Notes under the pieces: generated by a model
What the model saw: the letters and a program-made list of their open reading frames with translations, nothing else
Database searches by the model: none
Told to the model about the DNA's origin: nothing
Source of the DNA: Variovorax sp. OV700
GTDB lineage: Bacteria > Pseudomonadota > Gammaproteobacteria > Burkholderiales > Burkholderiaceae_C
DNA length: 64,000 nt
NCBI RefSeq assembly: GCF_900099805.1
Contig: NZ_FNDR01000018.1
Location: 42,291-106,290, forward strand
Direction: 5' to 3'
Shown here: positions 12,241-20,699 of the stretch, piece after piece
Numbering within the stretch: position 1 is the first letter of the stretch
Layout: every line of letters starts with the position of its first letter
Position numbers and translations under genes: made by a program

Positions 12241-14187
12241 ATGCTGCATCCCAAGTACCGTGCCGACATCGATGGCCTGCGTGCCGTGGCGGTGGCGTCG
12301 GTGCTGGCCTTCCACGCGTTTCCCGACGCGTTGCCAGGCGGCTTCATCGGGGTCGACATCTTCTTCGTGATCTCGGGCTTCCTGATCACGACGATCATCA
12401 TGCAGAGCCATGCGGTGGGCGATTTCAGCTACCGCGATTTCTATGCACGGCGCATCCGGCGGATCTTTCCGGCACTGACGCTGGTGCTGCTGGCCACGCT
12501 CGCCTTCGGCTGGTATGCGCTGCTGCCCAGGGAGTTCACCGAACTCGGCAAGCAGGCGGCGGGCGGCGCGGCCTTCATTGCCAACTTCATCTTCTGGGGC
12601 GAGGCCGGCTATTTCGATACGGCCGCGGAGACCAAGCCGCTGCTGCACCTGTGGTCGCTGGGCATCGAGGAGCAGTTCTATATTTTCTGGCCCATGTTGC
12701 TGGCGTTGGCCTGGCGTCGGCGCTGGCCGATTCTCCGGCTGCTCTGGGTGCTGGCGGTGGTTTCGTTTTTGGTCAACGTGCTGACGATCCATCCTTTTCG
12801 CACGGCGGCCTTCTACTCACCCGCTTCGCGCTTCTGGGAGCTGATGGTGGGCGGCATCCTGGCCTGCATGCGCCTGCGGCCCGCCAAGGAACCGGTGCCG
12901 GCCTGGCGCAGCCACGTGCAGTCGTGCATGGGCGTGGGACTGATCGTGCTGGGGCTCGTGATGACCCGCAGCGACAAGGCGTTTCCGGGGTGGTGGGCGC
13001 TGCTGCCCACGCTGGGCGCGGCGAGCTGTATCGCGGCCGGGCCTGCGGGCGTGCTGAACAGGCATGTGCTCGCCAGCCGTCCGATGGTGTGGATCGGTCT
13101 CATCAGCTATCCGCTCTATCTCTGGCATTGGCCCTTGCTGGTCTACGCACGTATCGTGAACGAAGGCGAGCCGGCGCCCGTCGTGCGTGCGGCGATGGTG
13201 CTGGCGAGCGTGGCGCTGGCCTGGCTCACCTATCGATTCGTCGAGCGCTTCACCCGGGCACGAGCTAACGTCGGCATCCTGCGCTTGCTCGCGGGCGGCA
13301 GCATGGCGATTGCGGTCGCCGGGCTGCTGGCGCTGGGCGGCATGGCACCGCGCAACGGCAGCGACCTGCTGCGCAAGGTGACCGACGCCACGGTGGACGA
13401 CAACTACTACGCCGGCTTCGAGCAGCAGAAGATCGGCGCCTATCCGGTCAAGCGCGTGGGTAGCGGCGATCGCAAGGTCTTGCTGATCGGCGACAGCCAC
13501 ATCCAGCAGTACGCGCCGCGTGCGATGGAGCTTGCACGCAGCTCGCCCCAGCGCATGGCCACGACCTACTTTTCGACGTATGGCGCCTGTCCACCGGTGC
13601 CCGGCATGGTCGCCGAGGGCAACCCCGGCTGCGAGCAGGCGCGCCGCGAAATGCTCGCGCTGGCCGTCGATCCGCGGATCGACACGGTGGTGGTCGGGGC
13701 CTGCTGGAACTGCTACTTCACGGGCAACTTTCCGCTGCCGTTCTACTTTCAGGATGGCGCCTCGGGCTACCTTGTGAACAATGGCGGCGCGGGCCTCGGG
13801 CCGTCGCTCGCGTCTCTCGAAAAGCTGCTGGTGCAACTGGTGCAGCACAAGAAGAAGGTCTACCTGCTGCTGGACAACGCCAGTGGCCCCGAGTTCGAGC
13901 CGCGGCGCCTCATCGAAGGCAGCCGCATGGGCAAGATGGTGGCGCTGACCAGCACGCCTGCCGCCCCGCTGCCGCCGGAACAGGCGAGACTCAATGAGCA
14001 GCTGCGCGCGCTCGCGCTCTCCAGCGGTGCGGAGCCCATCGACGTGATGTCAAGGCTCTGTGCAGAGGGGCAGTGCCTCCGGGCGACACCCGACGATGCG
14101 CCGGCTTACAAGGACCGGGAGCACCTGCGTCCGGCGTACGTCCGCAAGCACGCGGACTACCTGGACCGCGTCTTTCTTGCGCCGTAG
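12241..14187 (+). CDS. OafA/YrhL-type acyltransferase with SGNH domain
   Basis: 648 residues. The first half is a multi-span acyltransferase_3 membrane domain that opens with YRADIDGLRAVAV and has VDIFFVISGFLIT, FYARRIRRIFPAL and SLGIEEQFYIFWP, all hallmarks of the OafA/PatA group. The C-terminal half is periplasmic with an SGNH hydrolase fold: GDSH at 417-420 and a DREHLR catalytic Asp-His near the end. Such fusions O-acetylate lipopolysaccharide or exopolysaccharide. It is followed convergently by yacG after 12 bases and lies near a second O-acetylation pair (15266-17782). The target polymer is unknown. Confidence 0.92.
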   Translation: MLHPKYRADIDGLRAVAVASVLAFHAFPDALPGGFIGVDIFFVISGFLITTIIMQSHAVGDFSYRDFYARRIRRIFPALTLVLLATLAFGWYALLPREFTELGKQAAGGAAFIANFIFWGEAGYFDTAAETKPLLHLWSLGIEEQFYIFWPMLLALAWRRRWPILRLLWVLAVVSFLVNVLTIHPFRTAAFYSPASRFWELMVGGILACMRLRPAKEPVPAWRSHVQSCMGVGLIVLGLVMTRSDKAFPGWWALLPTLGAASCIAAGPAGVLNRHVLASRPMVWIGLISYPLYLWHWPLLVYARIVNEGEPAPVVRAAMVLASVALAWLTYRFVERFTRARANVGILRLLAGGSMAIAVAGLLALGGMAPRNGSDLLRKVTDATVDDNYYAGFEQQKIGAYPVKRVGSGDRKVLLIGDSHIQQYAPRAMELARSSPQRMATTYFSTYGACPPVPGMVAEGNPGCEQARREMLALAVDPRIDTVVVGACWNCYFTGNFPLPFYFQDGASGYLVNNGGAGLGPSLASLEKLLVQLVQHKKKVYLLLDNASGPEFEPRRLIEGSRMGKMVALTSTPAAPLPPEQARLNEQLRALALSSGAEPIDVMSRLCAEGQCLRATPDDAPAYKDREHLRPAYVRKHADYLDRVFLAP

Positions 14188-14199
14188 CGCAAGGTGCGC

Positions 14200-14412
14200 T
14201 TATTGGACCTTCTTCGGGTCGCCGAAGGGCTCGTCGTCGGCCGGCGCTTCTGTCGGCATCCGGAACTCCTCGCTGGCCCAGGCCCCGAAATCGTTGCCCT
14301 TGCAGCGCGCACTGCAGAACGGGCGATAGGGGTTGCGCTCGGCGTAGACACTGTCGCCGCCACACGAGGGGCAGCGGACGATCCGCTCGCCGATCTTGTT
14401 CACGTCGCTCAT
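14200..14412 (-). CDS. yacG: DNA gyrase inhibitor YacG
   Basis: 70 residues. The zinc site Cys14-x2-Cys17 and Cys33-x3-Cys37 (RCPSCGG and FCSARCKGND) is the YacG/DUF329 pattern. E. coli YacG binds GyrB and blocks DNA binding. The C-terminus is acidic and Pro-rich, as in the family. A GGAGG ribosome site precedes ATG 14412. It lies after zapD on the same strand, as in the yacG-zapD-coaE group of many proteobacteria, but coaE is separated here by two O-acetylation genes. Confidence 0.95.
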   Translation of the reverse strand: MSDVNKIGERIVRCPSCGGDSVYAERNPYRPFCSARCKGNDFGAWASEEFRMPTEAPADDEPFGDPKKVQ

Positions 14413-14443
14413 TGGGTAACCTCCGTGCTCCGCACTGCGGCGC

Positions 14444-14475
14444 GAGCCCCCTTCGGAGCGGCCGGGCGGGGGCTC
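14444..14475. repeat. GC-rich inverted repeat between zapD and yacG
   Basis: GAGCCCCC at 14444-14451 pairs with GGGGGCTC at 14468-14475 around a 16-base loop; the second arm overlaps the zapD stop codon. It could be an mRNA hairpin between the two genes. There is no T run, so it is not a typical intrinsic terminator. Confidence 0.55.
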
Positions 14476-15229
14476 ATGCGCAAAGGGTGAGTTCGAATGC
14501 CGTGTCGTCCGTGCTTGAATGCAGCCGGTCGTCGGCTTCGTGCCGCATCAGCCGCACCGAAACCATGAGCCGGTTGCCACTGATCTCGGGAATGAGCCCG
14601 AGCGCGGGATCGATGCGTAGCCGCAGCAGCTGGAAGCTGCGGCCTTGCGGCAGGTTTTGCTGGAACTGGCCGCCCGCGGCAATGACCTTGTACGGTACAT
14701 CGGCATCGCGCAGCAGCTTGAGTAGCAGATAGATGGATTCAGCCAGCGGGGACAGCGTGGCGGACCAACGCTCGAGATCGGCCCGGCGGCTTGCCGCGCT
14801 GCGGTGCTGCCAGGCGTAGTAGGCGGGCAGATCGAATTCGCAGGTGCCGCCCGGAATGCCCGCGCGGCTGCGAATGCTCATGAGCCACTCATTTTCGGTC
14901 AGGGCCTGGCCAGCCTTGCCGGCAACGCCGTTCAGCGTTGCGAAGTTGCGCTCGAGCTGGCTCACCACCTGGTCGAGCACGGCTTCGGCGATGGCCGGAT
15001 TGCCGCGGTAGCTGTTGAAGACGTTCTTGTGCTTGTCGAGATCGCGCATCACGTCGGCCTTGAGGTCGGCGCGCGCGGCAACGTCCATGATCTCGAAGAT
15101 CGTGACCAGCGCGTAGTGATGCGAGAGCGCGGATTCCGAGGGCACCAGTTCCCCGAGCCGGCGGAAGAGGTGCTCCAGCCGCAGGTAGGTGCGGATGCGC
15201 TCGTTGAAAGGGTACTCGTAGAGGATCAC
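14474..15229 (-). CDS. zapD: Cell division protein ZapD
   Basis: 251 residues. ZapD (DUF1342) crosslinks FtsZ filaments and stabilises the Z ring. The N-terminus MILYEYPFNERIRTYLRLEH is a near-perfect family signature, and later segments (DLDKHKNVFNSYRGNP, DLPAYYAWQH, FQQNLPQGRSFQLLRL) also fit. The start codon is GTG at 15229, with GGAAA about 10 bases upstream. A TATGAT hexamer on the minus strand at 15257-15262 could be its -10, so zapD-yacG may have its own promoter just after the SGNH gene. Confidence 0.96.
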   Translation of the reverse strand: MILYEYPFNERIRTYLRLEHLFRRLGELVPSESALSHHYALVTIFEIMDVAARADLKADVMRDLDKHKNVFNSYRGNPAIAEAVLDQVVSQLERNFATLNGVAGKAGQALTENEWLMSIRSRAGIPGGTCEFDLPAYYAWQHRSAASRRADLERWSATLSPLAESIYLLLKLLRDADVPYKVIAAGGQFQQNLPQGRSFQLLRLRIDPALGLIPEISGNRLMVSVRLMRHEADDRLHSSTDDTAFELTLCA

Positions 15230-15265
15230 GCGTTTTTGTCGGTTTCCTGTCGCGCCATCATAGCT

Positions 15266-16282
15266 TCAGGGCGATTTCGATGGGGGCGTGGGCAGCACTT
15301 CGCGCACGGCGGTGAGCATGCGTTCTCCCAGCGCGAGCTGGCCGTGCATGGACATGTGGGTGTCGTTCGAGAAATAAAAGTCGCGAATCTGCGTGTGCTT
15401 TTCGCGTGTGAACGCGTAGAGATCGGGCCCGAGGCCGGACGCGCGGAACCCGGCTTCGAAATCCTTGGAGTAATCGGGCTTCAGGTACACGGTGGTCTTG
15501 TTGGGAATCACCATCCACATGATAGGAAGCTTGCCGTGCGCCTTTGTGAAATTCTTCATCCACTCGAGGTGCGCGGGAGTCAGCGGGCCATTGTCGTCAT
15601 CTTCGGCGAAAAAGGGCATCTTGTCGCAGGAGCGATGGGAGAAGAGCTTGCAACCATCGGGCACCGGCCGCACCCAGGTGTTCCAGTCGAAGTGAACGTC
15701 TGTTGCAGAATTTTTCGCTTTCCAGGTGTTGTAGTAGGTCGTGATCCCCGTCATGAACTGCACGTTCCAGTTGGGTGCGGGGCTCGGCACGGTCTCATCG
15801 GGCGTGATCAGGGGATGGTCCATGGCGTCGAAGGGCCGGATCATCTTCTGGCACTTCATGCTGTCCTTGGTGCGGTCGCCCAGCAGGCGCTCCACGCTCT
15901 CGATGATGATCAGCTTGCCCTTGAATCCGGTGCGCGCGATCCACTGGTCGAAGTCGCCGCAGAGCGCGTTCTCGTACTGGCCCCAATAGGTGGTCGAGAC
16001 GCGGTAGCCGGCCTTGGCAAGCACCGACTGCCAACGGAAGGTCATCGAGAAGCTGTCGCCGATGACCAGGACGTCGGCTTGGTCGACGGGCTTGCCCTTC
16101 AGCACGGCAGGGTCGACCTTGGGCGGCGGGGCGGTCCAACCGAATTCGCGTTCGGACAGGCGGCCGATGCGCGTGAGGTCGCCGTAAGGCACGGGGCTGG
16201 TGAGCGAAACGATCCAAAGCGCCATCAGGGCGATGTAGCCGATGAGGAAGAATCGCAGCCAGACTTTGGCGGGCGTCGTCAT
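15266..16282 (-). CDS. SGNH-like periplasmic protein partnered with an MBOAT acyltransferase
   Basis: 338 residues. One N-terminal membrane anchor (about 10-28) is followed by a periplasmic SGNH/AlgX-like domain: GDSF at 75-78 (probable nucleophile Ser77) and a C-terminal NDTHMSMHGQ catalytic Asp-x-x-His. It lies 6 bases downstream of an MBOAT gene on the same strand, the arrangement of AlgI with AlgJ/AlgX and DltB with DltD. The pair likely moves acetyl groups across the membrane onto an extracellular polysaccharide or peptidoglycan. The acceptor is unknown. No alginate or cellulose biosynthesis genes are in the window. Confidence 0.82.
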   Translation of the reverse strand: MTTPAKVWLRFFLIGYIALMALWIVSLTSPVPYGDLTRIGRLSEREFGWTAPPPKVDPAVLKGKPVDQADVLVIGDSFSMTFRWQSVLAKAGYRVSTTYWGQYENALCGDFDQWIARTGFKGKLIIIESVERLLGDRTKDSMKCQKMIRPFDAMDHPLITPDETVPSPAPNWNVQFMTGITTYYNTWKAKNSATDVHFDWNTWVRPVPDGCKLFSHRSCDKMPFFAEDDDNGPLTPAHLEWMKNFTKAHGKLPIMWMVIPNKTTVYLKPDYSKDFEAGFRASGLGPDLYAFTREKHTQIRDFYFSNDTHMSMHGQLALGERMLTAVREVLPTPPSKSP

Positions 16283-16288
16283 GTCGAA

Positions 16289-17782
16289 TCAGAATTGGAA
16301 ATAGAGGAACGGGCTGTAGTTGCCCAGCTTCGAGACGCACCAGGCGAAGAGCGCGAAAGTGCCGATCGCGAGCACGGCCGAGGAGACCCACGCCATGACA
16401 GGCTGGCCCGCAACCGCCTTCGGGTGGGGAATCCAGCGCTCGAGCGAGATCGTCGGAGGCAACGCAAGGCAGATGATGATGCCCACCAGCATGGTCTGGA
16501 AGAACTCGGGTTTGCGGAACGGCACGGGGCCGAGTTCGCTGAACGCCGACGCCGGTGCGCCATGCATTCCGAGCATGCCCTTGTAGATGGCCATGGCGGT
16601 ATGCACGCCGTCGGCGCGGAAGACGATCCAGGCCAGCACCACGCAGAGGAAGGTCAGCAGCCAGCCCAGTACGTGGGCCACGCGGCCCGGCGTGGCGTTG
16701 CGCCGCACCCTGGCATTCCACAGGTGGTTGATCATCAGGAACACGCCGTGCAGCGCGCCCCAGATCACGAAGGTCCATGCGGCGCCGTGCCAGAGCCCGC
16801 CGAGCAGCATCGTGAGGAACAGGTTCAGGTAGCGCCGCGCCGGGCCCTTGCGGTTGCCGCCGAGCGGCACGTAGAGATAGTCGCGCAGGAAGTTCGACAG
16901 CGAGATGTGCCAGCGCCGCCAGAATTCGATGATGTTGGTCGACTTGTAGGGCGAGCGGAAATTGAGCGGCAGCTGCACGCCCAGGCACAGCGAGAGGCCG
17001 ACGGCCATGTCCGAATAGCCCGAGAAGTCGAAATAGATCTGCAGCGTATAGGCCAGCGCGCCGAACCATGAGGTGTAGAGCGTGGGCTCGATGCCCTTGT
17101 GCACGCCGTTGAACATCATGTCGGCGTATTGGCCCATCGGGTCGGCAATCAGCAGCTTCTTTGCGAGGCCGAAGGTGAAGATCGCTACGCCGAGCGCCAC
17201 CTTGTTGGGGTCGAGCCGATAGGTGGCCGGGTTCGCGAACTGCGGCATCATCTGCGCGTGATGCAGCACCGGGCCTGCGATCAGGTGCGGAAAGTAGGTG
17301 ACGAACAGCACGTAGTGGATGAAGCTGCGCTCATGCACCTTGCCCTGCCAGCAGTCGACCAGGAAGGCGATCTGGGTGAAGGTGTAGAACGAGATGCCGA
17401 TCGGCAGCACGATGTGCAGCATCGGAATCTGCGACAGGCCCGCCGAGGCCAGTCCTTCGTTCACGTTCGACACAAAGAAGTTGGCGTACTTGAAGACCGC
17501 GAGCACACCCAGGTTGACGACCAGCGCCAGCACCAGCAGCGACTTTCGCTTGCGGTCGTCTCGGCCGGGCGCGGGCGAGAGGTGCAGTCCGAACCAGTAG
17601 TTGATGCAGATGGACGCCACCAGCAGCGGAAGTGCCTTGACGCTCCACCAGCCGTAGAAGAACAGCGAGGCCAGGGCGAGAAAGCCCGCCGCGGACCGGG
17701 CGTTGCGCTTGCCGATCAGGAAGAAGCCGATCAGGACCAGCGGAAAAAAGACAAAAATAAAGGGATACGAATTGAAAAGCAT
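16289..17782 (-). CDS. MBOAT-family O-acyltransferase (AlgI/PatA-like)
   Basis: 497 residues with about ten hydrophobic spans. MBOAT landmarks are FFYGWWSV near 42, LPIGISFYTFTQIAFLVD near 126, HLIAGPVLHH near 166, FDFSGYSDMAVGLS near 251, RRWHISLSNFLRDYLYVPLGG with His292 and catalytic His332 in GGLWHGAAWTF. Proteins of this type take acetyl groups from the cytoplasm and pass them to a periplasmic SGNH partner, here the gene 6 bases downstream. The pair sits between zapD and coaE, genes normally close together. Confidence 0.93.
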   Translation of the reverse strand: MLFNSYPFIFVFFPLVLIGFFLIGKRNARSAAGFLALASLFFYGWWSVKALPLLVASICINYWFGLHLSPAPGRDDRKRKSLLVLALVVNLGVLAVFKYANFFVSNVNEGLASAGLSQIPMLHIVLPIGISFYTFTQIAFLVDCWQGKVHERSFIHYVLFVTYFPHLIAGPVLHHAQMMPQFANPATYRLDPNKVALGVAIFTFGLAKKLLIADPMGQYADMMFNGVHKGIEPTLYTSWFGALAYTLQIYFDFSGYSDMAVGLSLCLGVQLPLNFRSPYKSTNIIEFWRRWHISLSNFLRDYLYVPLGGNRKGPARRYLNLFLTMLLGGLWHGAAWTFVIWGALHGVFLMINHLWNARVRRNATPGRVAHVLGWLLTFLCVVLAWIVFRADGVHTAMAIYKGMLGMHGAPASAFSELGPVPFRKPEFFQTMLVGIIICLALPPTISLERWIPHPKAVAGQPVMAWVSSAVLAIGTFALFAWCVSKLGNYSPFLYFQF

Positions 17783-17858
17783 CGCGGGAGGGAGGGCACT
17801 CCGGCGAGCGCCTTTTTGTCTTGGTCGTTATGCGGCCGCTGCGGCGGCAAGTCTCGGA

Positions 17859-18464
17859 TTATCGCGTGCCGCGCGGAGCCCACCGCTTCCAGAGACTCCG
17901 CACCTGTCCACCGAGTTCCTCCAGTGAGAGCGACTCGTTGAAAATGACCGCATCCGCGGCAGCCCGGCGCAACTTGCGCGCAGCCTGCTGGGCGATCACC
18001 GCGCGCACGGCTTCGGCTGTCCAGCCGGAGCGCGCCACGACGCGCCGCAACTGCGTTTCCTCGCTGGCATCGACCACGAGCACCCGGTCCACGAGTGCCC
18101 GCCAGCGACCGGATTCGACCAGCAGCGGGACGTCGAAGACCACTGCGGCATCCGGACCCGCTGCGGATGCCAGACGCTCCGTCTCGGCACCGATCAGCGG
18201 GTGCAGGATCGATTCGAGGCGCTTTCTCGCGCTGTCGTCGGCGAAAACGAGTTGCCGCATGCCGGCGCGATCCAGGCCGCCGTCCGGCGCAATGGCCGTC
18301 CGTCCGAAAGCAGTCTCGATGGCGGGCATTGCGAGGCCTCCGGGCTGCGCGATGCGGCGTGCGATGGCGTCGGTGTCGACCAGTACCGCACCCTCTGCAA
18401 CCAACAGCGCGGCGACGGTGCTCTTGCCGCTCCCGATGCCTCCCGTCAAGCCGATGCGCCGCAT
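17859..18464 (-). CDS. coaE: Dephospho-CoA kinase
   Basis: 201 residues from ATG 18464; a GTG one codon earlier is also possible. CoaE phosphorylates dephospho-CoA, the last step of coenzyme A synthesis. The P-loop GGIGSGKST is at 8-16, followed by DTDAIARRI, LHPLIGAE and FDVPLLVESG, all typical. The length equals E. coli CoaE (206). It follows pilD by 10 bases on the minus strand, the conserved pilB-pilC-pilD-coaE order of many proteobacteria. Confidence 0.97.
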   Translation of the reverse strand: MRRIGLTGGIGSGKSTVAALLVAEGAVLVDTDAIARRIAQPGGLAMPAIETAFGRTAIAPDGGLDRAGMRQLVFADDSARKRLESILHPLIGAETERLASAAGPDAAVVFDVPLLVESGRWRALVDRVLVVDASEETQLRRVVARSGWTAEAVRAVIAQQAARKLRRAAADAVIFNESLSLEELGGQVRSLWKRWAPRGTR

Positions 18465-18474
18465 CACCGGCTCT

Positions 18475-19440
18475 TCAACGGGCGAATGCGCCGAGCGGGA
18501 AGGCGAAGGGAATCCATTGCCGGACGAGTTCGGGGCCCGCCACGAGGCACACGAGGCCAGCGCCGGCAAGGAAGGGACCGAAGGCCATGGGAATGTCCTT
18601 GTGCGCCAGCTTGCCGACAAAGCGCAGGGTCAGGCCGATCACGGCGCCCACCAGCGATGAGACGAGGATGATGGCAATGAGGTAGTCGGCCCCGAGCCAT
18701 GCGCCGAGCGCAGCCAGCAGTTTGAAGTCGCCATACCCCATGCCTTCCTTGCCCGTGACCAGGCGATAGCCATGGTACACAAGCCAGAGGCTCAAGTAGC
18801 CGAACACGGCGCCCCAGAGCGCCGAACTCAGTGCAACGCCGGTCCAGCCCATGGCCGCGCCGATAAGCCCCAACCAGAGCAGCGGATAGTTGAGCGCGTC
18901 GGGCAGGAACTGGGTGTCGAAGTCGATCAGGAACTGGCAGATCAATAGCGCCGCGAAGGCGGCCCAGAGCGCGCCGGTGGGCGTGAGGCCGAAGCGGTAA
19001 GCGCAAAGGGCGAAGAGCGCCCCGGTGATCAGTTCGACCAGCGGATAGCGCGGGCTGATGGGTGTCTTGCAGGCACCGCAGCGGCCCCGCAGCACTAGGT
19101 AGCTCAGCACTGGAATGTTCTCGTACCAGCGGATCTTGTGGCCGCAGGCCCCGCAGCGCGAGGCCGGACGGGCCAGGTCGAAGGGCGGCAGGCCCTCGAT
19201 CGCGAGCGCCGCCTTGTCCGCCGCGGCCTCGAGGCCGGCCGGCGGCGCGGTCTTCGGCCCGAACACCAGCGACCAGAGCGATGGAACATCCTTGGACGAC
19301 ATCAGGTTGGCCACGGCATCGGCCAGCCAGCCGCGGTACATCATCACCGGCGTGCGGTAGATCACCACGTTGAGGAAACTGCCGACCAGCAACCCGAGGA
19401 CGCCGGCGAAAGCGGCGTCGAACTCCTGCGAAACCAGCAT
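18475..19440 (-). CDS. pilD: Prepilin peptidase / N-methyltransferase PilD
   Basis: 321 residues. PilD cleaves the leader of type IV prepilins and methylates the new N-terminus. The cytoplasmic loop carries two CxxC pairs (Cys96/99 and Cys121/124) that bind zinc. The aspartyl-protease Asp residues are in LIDFDTQFLPD (about 173-175) and GYGDFK (Asp238). The N-terminal loop between the first span and the first CxxC is about 65 residues long and includes a Pro/Ala-rich part (TAPPAGLEAAADKAAL), somewhat longer than usual. The ATG overlaps the pilC stop (ATGA), so the two are coupled. Confidence 0.96.
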   Translation of the reverse strand: MLVSQEFDAAFAGVLGLLVGSFLNVVIYRTPVMMYRGWLADAVANLMSSKDVPSLWSLVFGPKTAPPAGLEAAADKAALAIEGLPPFDLARPASRCGACGHKIRWYENIPVLSYLVLRGRCGACKTPISPRYPLVELITGALFALCAYRFGLTPTGALWAAFAALLICQFLIDFDTQFLPDALNYPLLWLGLIGAAMGWTGVALSSALWGAVFGYLSLWLVYHGYRLVTGKEGMGYGDFKLLAALGAWLGADYLIAIILVSSLVGAVIGLTLRFVGKLAHKDIPMAFGPFLAGAGLVCLVAGPELVRQWIPFAFPLGAFAR

Positions 19441-20669
19441 CAGACGACTTGGCCCAGCTTGAAGATGGGCAGGTACATCGACACCACGATGCCGCCGATG
19501 ATCGTGCCAAGGAACACGATGATGATGGGTTCCATCAGGCTGGAGAGGCCCGCGACCATGTCGTCCACTTCGGATTCGTAGAAGTCCGCGGCCTTGCCGA
19601 GCATGTGGTCGATGGAACCGGACTCCTCGCCGATGGCCGTCATCTGGATCACCATCGAAGGAAACAGGTTCACGTTGGTCATGGCCGAGGTGAGGCTGGT
19701 GCCGGTCGAGACCTCTTGCTGGATCTTGGCCGTGGCGTCGCTGTACACCGTGTTGCCCGACGCGCCGCCCACCGAGTCGAGCGCTTCGACCAGCGGAACG
19801 CCGGCGGCGAACATGGTGGCGAGGGTGCGGGTCCATCGGGCCACGCATGATTTTTCGATCAGCGTGCCGAAGATCGGCACCCGCAGCAGCGCACGGTCCA
19901 TGACTCGCTGCACGCGTTCGTTTCGCTTCCAGGCCTGCAGAAAAAAGTAAGTACCGCCGCCGATCACACTGAAGATCAGCCACCAGTAGGAGACGAAGAA
20001 TTCGCTCATGGCCATCACGAACAGCGTCGGGGCCGGCAGGTCGGCGCCAAACGACGAGAACACCTGTTTGAACGCTGGAATCACGAAGATCATGATGATG
20101 GCGACCACCACGAACGCGACCACAACCACGGAAGTCGGATACATCAGCGCCGACTTGATCTTGGACTTGATCGCCTCGGTTTTTTCCATGTAGGTGGCCA
20201 GGCGGTCCAGAAGGTCTTCCAAAATACCGGCCGCTTCGCCGGCTTCCACCAGGTTGCAGTAGAGGTTGTCGAAATACTTCGGAAACTTGCGGAAGGCGGC
20301 CGAGAGCGAGGTTCCGGTCTCCACGTCGCTGCGGATGTCGTTCAGCAGCTTGGCGACGCTTGCATTGGCATTGCCCCGGCCGACGATGTCGAACGACTGC
20401 AAGAGCGGCACGCCGGCTTTCATCATCGTTGCCAGCTGGCGCGTGAAGATCGCGATGTCCTTGGGCTTGATCGCCTTGCCCGAGCGCATGCGGCGCTTCT
20501 TGATCTTGGATGCGAGAACTCCCTGGCGCCGCAAGGCGGCCTGAACCTGGTTCTCGCCGGCGGCCCGAAGCTCGCCGCGCACCAGCTTGCCGTTGCGGTC
20601 CTTGCCCTCCCACTCGTAGACGTATTCCTTGAGCGTGCTTGAGGTGCGGGTGGATGCCACTGTTGCCAT
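19440..20669 (-). CDS. pilC: Type IV pilus inner-membrane platform protein PilC
   Basis: 409 residues with two repeated T2SSF domains (about 75-198 and 278-400), each with membrane segments. PilC anchors PilB and the pilin polymerisation machinery in the inner membrane. The family segment FTRQLATMMKAGVPLLQSFD is present, and the second domain repeats it as TRTLATMFAAGVPLVEALD. A GGAGA ribosome site precedes ATG 20669. It lies between pilB and pilD in the conserved order. Confidence 0.97.
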   Translation of the reverse strand: MATVASTRTSSTLKEYVYEWEGKDRNGKLVRGELRAAGENQVQAALRRQGVLASKIKKRRMRSGKAIKPKDIAIFTRQLATMMKAGVPLLQSFDIVGRGNANASVAKLLNDIRSDVETGTSLSAAFRKFPKYFDNLYCNLVEAGEAAGILEDLLDRLATYMEKTEAIKSKIKSALMYPTSVVVVAFVVVAIIMIFVIPAFKQVFSSFGADLPAPTLFVMAMSEFFVSYWWLIFSVIGGGTYFFLQAWKRNERVQRVMDRALLRVPIFGTLIEKSCVARWTRTLATMFAAGVPLVEALDSVGGASGNTVYSDATAKIQQEVSTGTSLTSAMTNVNLFPSMVIQMTAIGEESGSIDHMLGKAADFYESEVDDMVAGLSSLMEPIIIVFLGTIIGGIVVSMYLPIFKLGQVV

Positions 20670-20699
20670 TCGATCTCCGATTTGCAGTGTGTTCGTTCG

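Noticed and set aside
14804..17071. 755-codon plus-strand frame opposite zapD, SGNH and MBOAT genes
   Set aside because: His/Glu/Arg-rich shadow; the minus-strand genes have conserved catalytic residues.
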